DNA of 64,000 bases from Parabacteroides sp. Marseille-P3160 (GTDB lineage: Bacteria > Bacteroidota > Bacteroidia > Bacteroidales > Tannerellaceae), in the NCBI RefSeq assembly GCF_900162725.1, contig NZ_LT799418.1:3551310-3615309 (forward strand), written 5' to 3'. Under the pieces are notes generated by a model. That model searched no databases. It saw nothing but the letters and a program-made list of their open reading frames with translations, and had not been told where the DNA came from. Made by a program: the position numbers and the translations under genes. This document shows, piece by piece, positions 9,075 to 17,968 of the stretch (positions are counted from its first letter, which is position 1; each line of letters opens with the position of its first letter).

Positions 9075-11168
9075 TTATCTTTTCCCGCTCTTCTTTTTAC
9101 CCGTATTATCAAATTCAAATACGGGTTTTAACGTATCATCCAGCCGTAAACAGGCATCAAAGGTTTTTTCGGCTTTGCTCTTAAAGCCTTTAATCAGGGA
9201 GGTTTTACCTTTGGTCAGCAGGTCGATGAGATGTTTATCACTCAGGTCTTTGCCGCTCTTATTGCGGAAAATGACATAGCCGCAATCCTCATTCTTGCAT
9301 TTAGCGACTTTTTGCAGTAATACGACACTCTCATTTTTGCATTTGGGACAGATGTATTTGACTTTTTCGTCTTTATGCTCCAGATGCATAGCCAAAAGTT
9401 CGGCTGTGATCTGTCCGGCATAGACCTCAATACCTTTGTGGAAGTCGGCGGCATTCATTTCTCCTGTAGCTATCTTGTTTAAGGCATTCTCCCATGATCC
9501 GGTCATGGCGACATCAGTAATCTTCTTGTCTTTGACAGCCAGATAGACGACCAATCCTTTATTGGTCGGGACAAGGGATTTTTTATCCCTGACAATATAT
9601 TCACGGGAGAAAAGCGTTTCAATAATAGCCGCACGGGTAGCGGGTGTACCAATGCCTGATTCTTTAAGAGCTTCGCGTTCGGCTTCATCCGTAAGTTCTT
9701 TTCCGCAGGTCTCCATTACTGAAAGTAAACTGGCCTCCGTGTGTAACGGTCGTGGCTTAGTTTGCTTTTCGAGAGTGTCAGTTGAATCTATATTCCACTG
9801 GTCGCCTTCATTAAGTGGTGGCAGGGTATTGTTGTCATCTTTTTCGTTCTCGTCAGCCATTACGCCGCTTACCGATCTCCAGCCTGCCTGATTGATAATC
9901 GCTCCTTTGGTTAAAAATATCTTTTCCTGCACTTCGAAACGGACAGTTGTCTGTTCTTTAATACAAGTGGTAGAAAATGCTTCCAGCATGCGACAGAAAA
10001 TCATATCGAAAATTAAGTTTTCATCGCCTGATAAATTGCCGGGCTTGTTTCCCGTCAGGATAATGGCATGATGATCGGTTACTTTTGCATCGTTGACACT
10101 GCGGTTATTCAGGTCTTTTAGTTGTTTTACCGTTTCACCATACAAGCTGTGTTCATTGAAACCAGATAGTAATGTTGGAACAGTTTCAAATACATCAGCC
10201 GATAGATAACGGCTCCCGGTACGGGGATAGGTGATTAGCTTTCCCTCATATAACTTTTGGGCAATGGATAGGGTCTTATCGGCAGAGAAGGCATGTTTGC
10301 TGTTGGCTTCTTTCTGCAAAGCCGTCAGGTCATACAGAAGTGGCGGTTCCTGTTTTACCGTCTTTTTCTCTACGGATTTTACTGTCGCTATTCCATTCTG
10401 AGATATCTGTCCGGCTATGTTATCCGCTTCCATACGGTCATTATATTTATCCTCGGAAACAGGACTTAATACATTTCCTTCTTTAGATAGATTGAGTTTA
10501 TGCTGCCAGTATTTCTGCGATACAAAATCTTTATTTTCAAGATAGCGTGAACAGACCATTGCCAATGTCGGTGTTTGGACACGGCCTAAAGACCAGACAC
10601 CCGATCCGGCGGATATGGACAAAGCTTGTGAGGCATTAATACCCACAAGCCAATCCGCCTGGCTACGGGCTTTGGCTGAGTAATATAAATGATCATATTC
10701 CGATCCCGGCCGCAGGCTTTGCAGGCCACCACGGATAGCCTGATCGGTGAGTGAGCTGATCCAAAGGCGGTCGAAGGGCTTCTTGCAAGCCAAATAATTA
10801 TAGATGTATCTGAATATTAACTCACCTTCTCGTCCCGCATCGGTAGCGACAATGATACGTTCGCACTTATCAAATAATTCACGAATGACTTTGAGCTGTT
10901 TCATTGTCCCCGGATCGGGTTTATATTCTTTACCCTCTTTTATATGGCGGGGGATTAGCTTAAAGTCGTCCGGCAATATGGGCAGGTTCTCCTTTTGAAA
11001 ACCTTTGATACCGTACTCTTCGGGCATGGCAAGCCCGACCAGATGGCCGAAAGCCCAGGTTACGGCATAGTTATTTCCTTCTAGATAGCCGTCTTTACGG
11101 CTGGTAGCTCCAACAATAGCCGCAATATCACGGGCTACTGATGGTTTTTCTGCGATGACTACTTTCAT
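9075..11168 (-). CDS. topB: DNA topoisomerase III
   Basis: 697 residues, a type IA topoisomerase. The N-terminal Toprim domain begins MKVVIAEKPSVARDIA, with the acidic motif ATDAGREGELIFRYIY near residues 110-125. The active-site region ITYPRTGSRYLS has the nucleophilic Tyr near residue 313. The C-terminus carries a four-Cys zinc ribbon (CPKC and CKNEDC). This is the mobile-element type, like the Exc topoisomerase of CTnDOT, rather than the chromosomal TopA. It would relax or decatenate element DNA during excision or transfer. It is transcribed with the downstream DUF1896 and methylase/helicase genes and has the conserved hairpin leader directly upstream. Confidence 0.95.
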   Translation of the reverse strand: MKVVIAEKPSVARDIAAIVGATSRKDGYLEGNNYAVTWAFGHLVGLAMPEEYGIKGFQKENLPILPDDFKLIPRHIKEGKEYKPDPGTMKQLKVIRELFDKCERIIVATDAGREGELIFRYIYNYLACKKPFDRLWISSLTDQAIRGGLQSLRPGSEYDHLYYSAKARSQADWLVGINASQALSISAGSGVWSLGRVQTPTLAMVCSRYLENKDFVSQKYWQHKLNLSKEGNVLSPVSEDKYNDRMEADNIAGQISQNGIATVKSVEKKTVKQEPPLLYDLTALQKEANSKHAFSADKTLSIAQKLYEGKLITYPRTGSRYLSADVFETVPTLLSGFNEHSLYGETVKQLKDLNNRSVNDAKVTDHHAIILTGNKPGNLSGDENLIFDMIFCRMLEAFSTTCIKEQTTVRFEVQEKIFLTKGAIINQAGWRSVSGVMADENEKDDNNTLPPLNEGDQWNIDSTDTLEKQTKPRPLHTEASLLSVMETCGKELTDEAEREALKESGIGTPATRAAIIETLFSREYIVRDKKSLVPTNKGLVVYLAVKDKKITDVAMTGSWENALNKIATGEMNAADFHKGIEVYAGQITAELLAMHLEHKDEKVKYICPKCKNESVVLLQKVAKCKNEDCGYVIFRNKSGKDLSDKHLIDLLTKGKTSLIKGFKSKAEKTFDACLRLDDTLKPVFEFDNTGKKKSGKR

Positions 11169-11206
11169 TTTTTTATTATGGATTTTTAGTGGCGGTCACA
11201 GACCGT
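11169..11206 (-). promoter_or_regulatory. conserved hairpin leader of topB
   Basis: On the minus strand CGGTC-TGT-GACCG (11194-11206) is followed by CCACTAAAAATCCATA (11177-11192) and then the topB ATG. The same structure with a covarying stem lies before DUF1896. Confidence 0.65.
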
Positions 11207-11319
11207 TTTATTAATGAAAAAGACAAGATTAAATATCCTAACTTATTTATACGTTGGTCACTATGACCTGTGGAACCTTTTATTATAATTATAAATTGAT
11301 TTATAGCAGAACTTGAAAT

Positions 11320-12768
11320 TTACATCTTTACTCCGCCACTCTTTTTTACAGTGCGGGTAGGACGCTGCGTTTCCTTTTGTTTCTCTGCCTGCTGTTGTGT
11401 CGGAGAGATTTGGCCCTGCCTTATAGGTTCTTTTACATTTTTCAGGTTCTCGCTGGTCTTACCCTGTGAATTGACAGCAACTTGTGTTTTGCTTTCTTCG
11501 GCAGGTTTCACCTCGGCTCCCTGTTTCTGTGCTTTATCCGGATTCCATCTGAAAAAGTCGAGCTTGCCCTTTTCATCATTTACTTTTACATAGGCATTGA
11601 AAGGTTGGTCCTGCCCGTCTTTCATCATGCCTTGAACATATACAGCTTTTCCTTCACGAAGTGAGTTTTGTTGTTTTTCATCCAGATCCACCCCCAATAG
11701 TTTTGTGGGAATGCGGACTTTTTGTTGAGAATCCTGGTTTTGGGATTGCTGTTGTTCTTGTCTGTTATCCTGTCTGTATTTATTCCGGTCCAGTCCGTCA
11801 TAGGAGAAATCAAGAGATCCTTTTGCCGCATTGAACTGGACATAGCCATCGAAGGGTTTTTCGTTCTTGGAGATCATGCCTTCGACTAAGGTCTTTTTGC
11901 CTTCATACAGTGATTGTAGTTGTTCCGAGGAAAGAGGGGATTCTTTGAGTGTATCCTTAAAAGCGACGTTGGCTACAGGTATCGCTTCGAGTCGGTTCGT
12001 CAGTTTATCCAAAGATACGAAGGATGGTATTTGCTCACCGTTCTTTCCTGTAAGCTCAATGATTCTTCCGGCATTGGAAGTTTCAAGCAGGTTCTTTTTG
12101 TCTTGGTCGGTCAATGTCGCTCCATGAAAAGGAATGTCCAAAGTAGGAGCCGGTTGATAACTGTCCGCTTTCAGACGGATACTGCCATCTGGGTTTTCCT
12201 CAAAGGATAATCGTGCTTGTACCTGAAATGCAATACCTTCGTAAGTTGGGTTTACCTGTATCAGGTTCGGTGATTTATGCCAGTTAAGCATGGCTTTAAG
12301 ATTTCCCTGCTCTTCCAGCATCTCGCGGGTAACGCCGAGTTTTTCCAACTGTCCCCAATTGATACGGCTTTCATCCACAGGTTTGTACTCTTGGGATTGG
12401 TCTTGTGTCTTTTGCTGTTTGTTGAAGTCCTCCGGATTGACACGGCTTTGGGATAAAAAAACGGAATTACCATCTTCATCTTTAAACATTTCCTTTAAGG
12501 CAGAAGCAATATTCTCGATCTTCTCAATCGGAGAACGGAAGAAATTGAAATGAGTCGGGTCTTGAAATTCCCTTTTGAGGTTAGAGAAAAAGTTTTCCAG
12601 AATACCCGCTTTTTCATCAATTTGAATAAATTCACCTTGATTGGTTACTTTTGGATCAACAGATTCTAGATTACCCTGATTATCTACTCCCTTTACTGCT
12701 TTTACTTTATTGCCGTCACTTTTATCGACGACCAAAAGCGTTTCTTTGTTTTTTAATTTTTCGTCCAT
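11320..12768 (-). CDS. DUF3945/DUF4099-type mobile-element protein
   Basis: 482 residues, highly charged and Gln-rich. The middle (residues ~135-200: INWGQLEKLGVTREMLEEQG, later ISFEENPDGSIRL-like) resembles DUF4099. The C-terminal half has two or three repeats built around LSSEQLQSLYEGKKTLVEGM and LDEKQQNSLREGKAVYVQGM, the DUF3945 repeat. The C-terminus is low-complexity (GQISPTQQQAEKQKETQRP). It sits upstream of topB on the same strand, the standard neighbourhood of this family in Bacteroidetes elements. The function is unknown; the repeats suggest a nucleic-acid or protein-binding scaffold. Between its start and the RHS remnant at ~13.0 kb I see no gene. Confidence 0.75.
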   Translation of the reverse strand: MDEKLKNKETLLVVDKSDGNKVKAVKGVDNQGNLESVDPKVTNQGEFIQIDEKAGILENFFSNLKREFQDPTHFNFFRSPIEKIENIASALKEMFKDEDGNSVFLSQSRVNPEDFNKQQKTQDQSQEYKPVDESRINWGQLEKLGVTREMLEEQGNLKAMLNWHKSPNLIQVNPTYEGIAFQVQARLSFEENPDGSIRLKADSYQPAPTLDIPFHGATLTDQDKKNLLETSNAGRIIELTGKNGEQIPSFVSLDKLTNRLEAIPVANVAFKDTLKESPLSSEQLQSLYEGKKTLVEGMISKNEKPFDGYVQFNAAKGSLDFSYDGLDRNKYRQDNRQEQQQSQNQDSQQKVRIPTKLLGVDLDEKQQNSLREGKAVYVQGMMKDGQDQPFNAYVKVNDEKGKLDFFRWNPDKAQKQGAEVKPAEESKTQVAVNSQGKTSENLKNVKEPIRQGQISPTQQQAEKQKETQRPTRTVKKSGGVKM

Positions 12769-13014
12769 AATTTAATTATTAAATTATTGCATCAATATAA
12801 ATGCAGGACGAAAATAGTCAGATCAGATTAAGCTTATCCGATATATTAATGGGGTGGCAGCCAGTGGCGTCGAAATGGCAGGAAGTGGCATTAAAATATA
12901 TTTTCTATTTTACATTCGATAAAACAGAATATAACTAATGCGAATCAGTAGTTGATATTGTCACTGAAAGCCAAATTCAGCTAACAAACACTTGTGGGAG
13001 CTTTGACGGAGAAA

Positions 13015-15080
13015 TAATAAAACGCCACGAACGCGAGTTCTTAGGTTTCAGTAAAGTGATTACCAAGAAACATCGATACAGAATCTACCGATCTGGATAA
13101 AGTATACCGTAAAGCTATCCAGCAATACGATGTGAATTCGGTTTATACCACAGGCAATCAAATACATTCGGTTGTAGAAGATGCATCGGGCAATAAATTT
13201 ACAGAAAGTGTCAACGAATACCACAGCTATAAAGTAACTGCTTCAGCAGATACGTACAGCTTCGTTTCGGATAACTCTATCTGTTCCGACCGTGCCATAG
13301 CCTTTACCCCTCTGAAATATGCCAAATCAGTAGTGCACGAAGGACAGGCAGACGGTATGACAGCCAATGAAAGCTACTACGAATATTATCTGAACGGTTA
13401 TTTCGGAGATCTTAAGAGCTATAAGTACAGCGATAAGGGAACTTTGGGTAATACGGGCACAGGAGCTTCAACTACCAGACGTCGGTTGAATATACCAATA
13501 ATACAGCCAAGCATATACTGGGACTTCCTGTAAAAGTACAGGTCAAAGGTTCGGATGGCAAACTCTACCGCCAGACAGAAGCAGCTTACGATCTTGCCTA
13601 TGCCAACCACCTGACCAAAGTGATCCAGACCCTCGATGAAGCAGGCAATAAAGCAGAAATCGACATTACATACGATACGGTAATATCACTAAAAAGACCC
13701 TGCCTGCCAACAGCAAAGGACAGCGTATGTATTTTTCGTACAGGTATGACCGCGACTACGAAATGTATGTAGAACGTGTAGAAGATGCCTTTGGCTACCG
13801 CTCCGAAATGGAAGACTACGATTACCGGTATGGTATTCCACTCGTTACCCCCGATATGAACGGTTATACGATGGAAACCACAATCGACCATCTGGGACGT
13901 ATTCAGACCATTACCGCACCTGCACCCGTTACAGGCATGGAAGGGCAAATGAACCATACCTATAACTATGATGGTTGCACCGCCTGCAAAGTGCAACGGG
14001 TACTTATAGCGGAGCAGAAAACAAATCGGCATCCTATACCCTTGCCATGAGCTATGATAACCTGCATAACATTACAGACAAGAAACAGCATGTGCAGCAG
14101 CAAGGCATCCAGTTTGACGGAATCCTGAAAGCAGGTTATGACCTGACCTATAACTACAACAGTCAGAAACCTCATCAGATAGCCAACCTGAAAGACGAAA
14201 ATTACCGTACCGAAGGCGATGCAGCTCAGGATAAGATAACCTAAGACCATGCTTATGAGTATGATGCTAACGGTAATCTGATTTATATAAATACCGCAAG
14301 GGAGAAACAGGACGGGCAGGCAGAAGAAAAAGCCAATGAACGCAAACTGCGCCGGGACGAAAAAAGCCGTTTGCAGGCTATTAACGACAACGGCTTTATT
14401 TCGGGTTACTGGTACGATGCTTCCGGCGAACGTGTTGTCAAAGCCAGCGGTGACGACGAAGGGATCTATGTGAATGACGTGTTTAGCGATGCCAGAACTG
14501 AGACCAATAATTTTACGGCTTATATCAATCCGTATCTGGTAGTCAGCAAAGGCGGGCAGTACACCAAACATATCTATATAGGCAGCCAACGTATTGTATC
14601 TAAGCTGGGTGATTTGGACTCTTACGGGCAAGACCCGAGAAGAATAGAATATGCAGGAGCAGGTATCAGCAATGTTACGGTAGACTATAAGAACAAATAT
14701 ACGTCTTCGCAGCAGCAGATAAAAGATAATTATGCTGCATTTGAAGTACCGTATTATGGCAAGGATAATGATGACTACGTGAATGGCGGCAGATTCTGCT
14801 GTGATGACAGTCCGAAACTGAAATCTTTCAATCCAAGCCAGAATGATAATCCTGAATTATTCCAGTATTATTATCATTCCGATCATTTGGGTAGCGCAAG
14901 TTTAATTACTAATTTAGATGGCGAGATAGTACAGCATATCGAGTATGTACCATTCGGGGAAGTGTTCATCGAAGAACGCAACAATAAATGGAACACTCCA
15001 TACCTATTCAATGCCAAAGAGTTGGATGAAGAAACGGGTTTGTACTATTACGGTGCGAGGTATTATGACCCGAAGGTAAG
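13015..15080 (+). pseudogene. decayed RHS/YD-repeat protein gene
   Basis: Pieces of one RHS-type protein appear in successive frames: RHEREFLGFSKVITK near 13.03 kb, then DLDKVYRKAIQQYDV, QTSVEYTNNTAKHILGLPV, YGNITKKTLPANSKGQR, TSVEYT-type and TIDHLGRIQTITAP segments. They end with the RHS core signature YHSDHLGSASLITN, QHIEYVPFGEV and LYYYGARYYDP. Frameshifts are evident near 13.07, 13.48, 13.68 and 13.98 kb, and there is an in-frame TAA at about 14.24 kb. RHS proteins are large secreted or surface proteins that encapsulate toxins. Here both the N-terminal part and the toxin tip are missing. The 3' end stops abruptly right after the core, where another gene begins on the opposite strand. Confidence 0.85.
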
Positions 15081-15082
15081 TT

Positions 15083-15297
15083 ATTTCAAATGTGAAATTA
15101 TTTTTTTTAATATTCATTGCTTCAACTGTATTTAAAGCTGATTGGAAATGTACGACATTACTCACCATTAGAGCAAACTTGGTTGATTTATCTGTATAAG
15201 TCGCTTCATTTTTAATGGGTTCTTGTGCGGAAATGCTATTATATGGCAAAGCCAAGAAAGACATTGCTAATAATAAAAATAATAATTTTGTTCTCAT
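15083..15297 (-). pseudogene. truncated secreted DsrE-family gene
   Basis: Starts with a clear signal peptide (MRTKLLFLLLAMSFLALPYN...SAQ), then KFALMVSNVVHFQSALNTVE and FTFEI, which match the first beta-alpha units of periplasmic DsrE-like sulfur-carrier proteins. After about 72 codons homology ends, and the frame reads 25 codons through the antisense of the RHS remnant. About half the domain, including the region holding the usual functional Cys, is lost. It follows osmC by 8 bases on the same strand, so it was probably the second gene of an osmC-dsrE operon that was cut by the RHS rearrangement. Confidence 0.65.
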
Positions 15298-15305
15298 TTA
15301 TCTAT

Positions 15306-15698
15306 TTATTTATTGTTATATAAAAATTCGTATACCTTGGTAATGTTACTATCTAAACTGTTATCTACATGACATTGATCCTTTGTAGCAAATTCTATGG
15401 TGTTTTTTTGATCTGCCTCGTAATCATCGGAGAAAAGAACTTTAATATGAATACTACCTATTTTTGATTTATCTTCACTCATTTCATATGTTATTTCTGT
15501 TCGGACATCCTTTATCTCAAAATGTCTTAGGTGAGCTGCATAGTCAATTGTGCCGAGTAAGCAACTTCCATAAGCACTTATTAATAAATCGACTGGTGTA
15601 AATTGAACTGCATTCGCAGCAATAGGCTCTTTGTTTAAAGGAGACTTGGTTGTTGAAAGGTATTTTCCTTCATACGTCGTTTTAATTATAGCTGACAT
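15306..15698 (-). CDS. OsmC family peroxiredoxin-like protein
   Basis: 130 residues, the usual size. The two conserved cysteines are present: one in the helix GSCLLGTIDYAAH (near residue 46) and one in TKDQCHVDNSL (near 110). OsmC/Ohr proteins reduce organic hydroperoxides, and some members act on persulfides, with the Cys pair. It is cytosolic, with no signal. It forms an operon with the truncated DsrE gene and is preceded by the araC-like gene on the same strand, 151 bp away. The context of thioredoxins and rhodaneses suggests a role in thiol or persulfide stress; that role is inferred. Confidence 0.85.
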   Translation of the reverse strand: MSAIIKTTYEGKYLSTTKSPLNKEPIAANAVQFTPVDLLISAYGSCLLGTIDYAAHLRHFEIKDVRTEITYEMSEDKSKIGSIHIKVLFSDDYEADQKNTIEFATKDQCHVDNSLDSNITKVYEFLYNNK

Positions 15699-15849
15699 AG
15701 TTTTCTTTTTTACTGCTTTTATTAAAAAAATTAGTTATACAAAGGTCTGGAATTTATGATTTCAAGAAAATGAAAATCAAGAAACCAGACCAGCTATTCT
15801 ATAAAATATTTATAGAAAAAGGGTACGTTAAAGTGCTTAGAACGGGACT

Positions 15850-16750
15850 TTAACTGATTGACTTTCTAAATTCGGACGGAGATACTTTTGTGTGCTTTTT
15901 GAAATATTTCACAAAATAAGACGGATCATCAAAACCTAATCTATATTCTATTTGATTTACATTGAGTTCTGAATATAGCAACATCCTCTGCGCTTCCAAG
16001 ATAATGCGTTCCTGTATCATTAATGAAGGACTTTTACCTAACAATTGATTGGTCAGATCAGACAATGTACGGGTTGAAATATGTAACAATTGAGCATACT
16101 CAGTGATTGTCAATCCCTTTTGATAATTCTCATCAATTAGATTAATAAATCGAATGAGTTGAGTCCGTTTTTCATTTATTTGAAAAAACGATTGTTCTCC
16201 ATTTTTTTTCAAATTCATTTCTTCTACGCTGAATTTGTATCAGAAATGATTTGAGATATGACCGTAATAATTCTTCTTTTCCAAAATTATTTTCACAGGC
16301 AAGTTCTCTCTCTATCTGTCTCAAATATTCATTGAGAATAGAATCCATATTGCACTGGATACAACACAAGGGTTGCTGATAAGGATTATTAAATAAACTA
16401 CATCTGAGAAAGAACTCAATTTCACTGTCTTGTTGTATGAGAAATGACTCATTAAAATTTATCAACACTCCTGTGTAATCAGAATATTTATCAAAGTAGT
16501 GTACCTGATTTTTAGAAATAAAAAATATAGAATTTTCCGAAACAGGATATTCCTTAAAATCAACAGTATGGTTACCATCTCCAGATCTAAACCAAATAAC
16601 TTGATAAAAACTTTGAATGTGGGCTTCTGTTGCATGCTCTCCTTGCTCTTTGAGATAATTACCTAATTCAAGAATTTCAAACTGAGGCTTATCAGGTTGA
16701 TAAAGATTAAGGTGATGTTCTTTTATTTTATTTATATATTTAGCAGACAT
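15850..16750 (-). pseudogene. AraC family regulator broken by a frameshift in a T8/A8 run
   Basis: The N-terminal half (16172-16750) is a cupin-like sensor domain (VIWFRSGDGNHTVDF, SENSIFFISKNQVHYFD). The C-terminal half (15850-16218) is a complete AraC double HTH (EYAQLLHISTRTLSDLTNQL and RLGFDDPSYFVKYFKKHTKV). They are in different frames that meet at an eight-base homopolymer (T on plus, 16202-16209). One base change in this run would restore one protein of about 300 residues. It could be a sequencing error, a recent mutation or slipped-strand phase variation. It lies between the Trx/DoxDA operon and osmC and might control either. Confidence 0.8.
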
Positions 16751-16784
16751 CTCTTACCAGTGAATATTTAAGTTAATCTCGAGA

Positions 16785-16832
16785 ATAAAATGATAGAGTT
16801 GCCCAATTTCACAACTCTATCACTTTATTATT
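16785..16832 (-). terminator. terminator of the DoxDA-thioredoxin operon
   Basis: GATAGAGTTG (16792-16801) and CAACTCTATC (16812-16821) form a perfect 10-bp stem, flanked by AATAAAA and TTTATT that extend it. It begins just after the thioredoxin stop codon, and the T-rich 3' flank fits minus-strand termination. Confidence 0.75.
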
Positions 16833-16836
16833 CCTA

Positions 16837-17331
16837 TTATAAATTATTTTCTACAGTCTTGTTTTTTAATAGAACTGTCTCTATGGCATCTTTTAAGTTA
16901 GCTTTGGGCATTGCTCCTGCAACCATTTGTGGTTGCCCGTTTATAGGAATAAATAATAATGAAGGAATACTTCTTATTCCGAAGAAAGAGGCCAACTCTT
17001 GCTCTTGTTCTGTATCTATTTTATAAATATATATTTCACCATCGTATTCATTTGCCAGCTCTTCTAAAATTGGTGCAACTACTTTACATGGACCACACCA
17101 ATCTGCATAAAAATCGACCAAAGCAGGTTTATCGCCAAGGTATTTCCATTCCGTTGGGTTTGTCTCATAATTCGCTACCTTTTTCAAGAACTGGGCTTTT
17201 GTTAAGTGAATTGTTTTCACTTTATTCTCAACATTTTTAGTATCTGATACAGGTTCTTCTTTTGTTGTTTTTGCACTGCAAGATGTTACAAATAATGCAG
17301 TAAATACTATTGTCATTATAATTGATTTCAT
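16837..17331 (-). CDS. thioredoxin-fold lipoprotein (copy 1)
   Basis: 164 residues. The N-terminal lipoprotein signal ends in the lipobox VTSC (Cys ~18). A linker and then a full thioredoxin domain follow, with the active site WCGPC (~90) and the cis-Pro loop IRSIPSLLF. It should be anchored in the periplasmic face of an envelope membrane and exchange disulfides or persulfides there. It is last in the DoxDA / HMA-like / DUF6132 operon, just before a terminator. A near-duplicate is at 26874-27344 with long identical stretches (NPTEWKYLGDKPAL, DFYADWCGPCK, FGIRSIPSLLF). Both copies sit beside a DUF6132 gene. Confidence 0.92.
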   Translation of the reverse strand: MKSIIMTIVFTALFVTSCSAKTTKEEPVSDTKNVENKVKTIHLTKAQFLKKVANYETNPTEWKYLGDKPALVDFYADWCGPCKVVAPILEELANEYDGEIYIYKIDTEQEQELASFFGIRSIPSLLFIPINGQPQMVAGAMPKANLKDAIETVLLKNKTVENNL

Positions 17332-17368
17332 ATCGTAAATTTTAAATTATTTATCTTTTAAGTATTTG

Positions 17369-17575
17369 TTATTGTTCTTGTGATTGGTTCTTTTGCTTAA
17401 AAAATCCACCTACTAAAATTCCCATTATAGTTCCGTATATACTGCTATTGATTGGAGATGCAGTTATAGAGCATGTTCCGGTAGAACATCCTACATATCG
17501 CCAGTATAAATAACCGGCTATGGCTCCAATAATACCGCCTATGATGTAGGCTAAATTGTTTTTTATATATTTCAT
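17369..17575 (-). CDS. DUF6132 family small membrane protein (copy 1)
   Basis: 68 residues from the ATG at 17575 (MKYIKNN), chosen because the paralogue at 26108 starts MQIIKNN. Two hydrophobic helices (LAYIIGGIIGAIAGYLYW and IYGTIMGILVGGFF) flank a short loop with two cysteines in GCSTGTC. This matches DUF6132 (also called YtkA-like small membrane peptides in some annotations; I am sure only of the DUF). The Cys pair in a loop between membrane helices, next to a thioredoxin and DoxDA, suggests a sulfur or thiol relay or transport part; that role is inference. Its 5' extension would overlap the upstream gene, a sign of close coupling. Confidence 0.8.
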   Translation of the reverse strand: MKYIKNNLAYIIGGIIGAIAGYLYWRYVGCSTGTCSITASPINSSIYGTIMGILVGGFFKQKNQSQEQ

Positions 17576-17586
17576 ATTATTATAAA

Positions 17587-17958
17587 TTATCTGTATCTGC
17601 ACTGAAATGCCAATCGTTTATAAACAAAGTCATCAGCTTTATGCCTTTCCGTATCATATCCATGTCTGGCTATAGCAATACTGATTGAATCAATGTTTGT
17701 TCTCGATTCATCAAAATCCACAAGTAACATTTGCTCTCCCTGCAACCAATAGGCAAAACGGACACCCGGTAAATATTTTGAAGCCCGTTCAATCTCATCC
17801 TGATATAGATCGTCATACCCTCCCTTTACTTGTAGAACATAATGTTTTCCTCCTTTTCTAGCCGGAGTATGTGCCAGATCTGTTTCTGTAACCAGATTAG
17901 ATGTTTGACAGCTAAAAAAGCAAAAAAACAGAGAGCTGATTAAAATCATTTTTATCAT
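17587..17958 (-). CDS. lipoprotein with HMA-like domain lacking the CxxC
   Basis: 123 residues. The signal peptide ends in a lipobox (FFSC, Cys ~17). The mature part resembles two halves of a ferredoxin-like heavy-metal-associated fold: YLPGVRFAYWLQGEQML then IDSISIAIARHGYDTE, ending KADDFVYKRLAFQCRYR. The GYDTE and the Y-x-L-x-x-C-x-Y ending are like HMA-type proteins of Bacteroidetes, but the metal-binding CxxC of the first loop is absent, so metal binding there is doubtful. It is third in order from DoxDA, with 10 bases between. The name is tentative. Confidence 0.6.
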   Translation of the reverse strand: MIKMILISSLFFCFFSCQTSNLVTETDLAHTPARKGGKHYVLQVKGGYDDLYQDEIERASKYLPGVRFAYWLQGEQMLLVDFDESRTNIDSISIAIARHGYDTERHKADDFVYKRLAFQCRYR

Positions 17959-17968
17959 ATCAGATAGT

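Noticed and set aside
12769..13014. Possible oriT or small gene upstream of the RHS relic
   Set aside because: Only short GTGGC repeats and AT-rich sequence are visible; nothing specific enough to call.
13966..14631. 221-codon minus-strand open frame across the RHS relic
   Set aside because: Hydrophobic antisense translation of RHS YD-repeat sequence, crossing the frameshift sites; no independent support.
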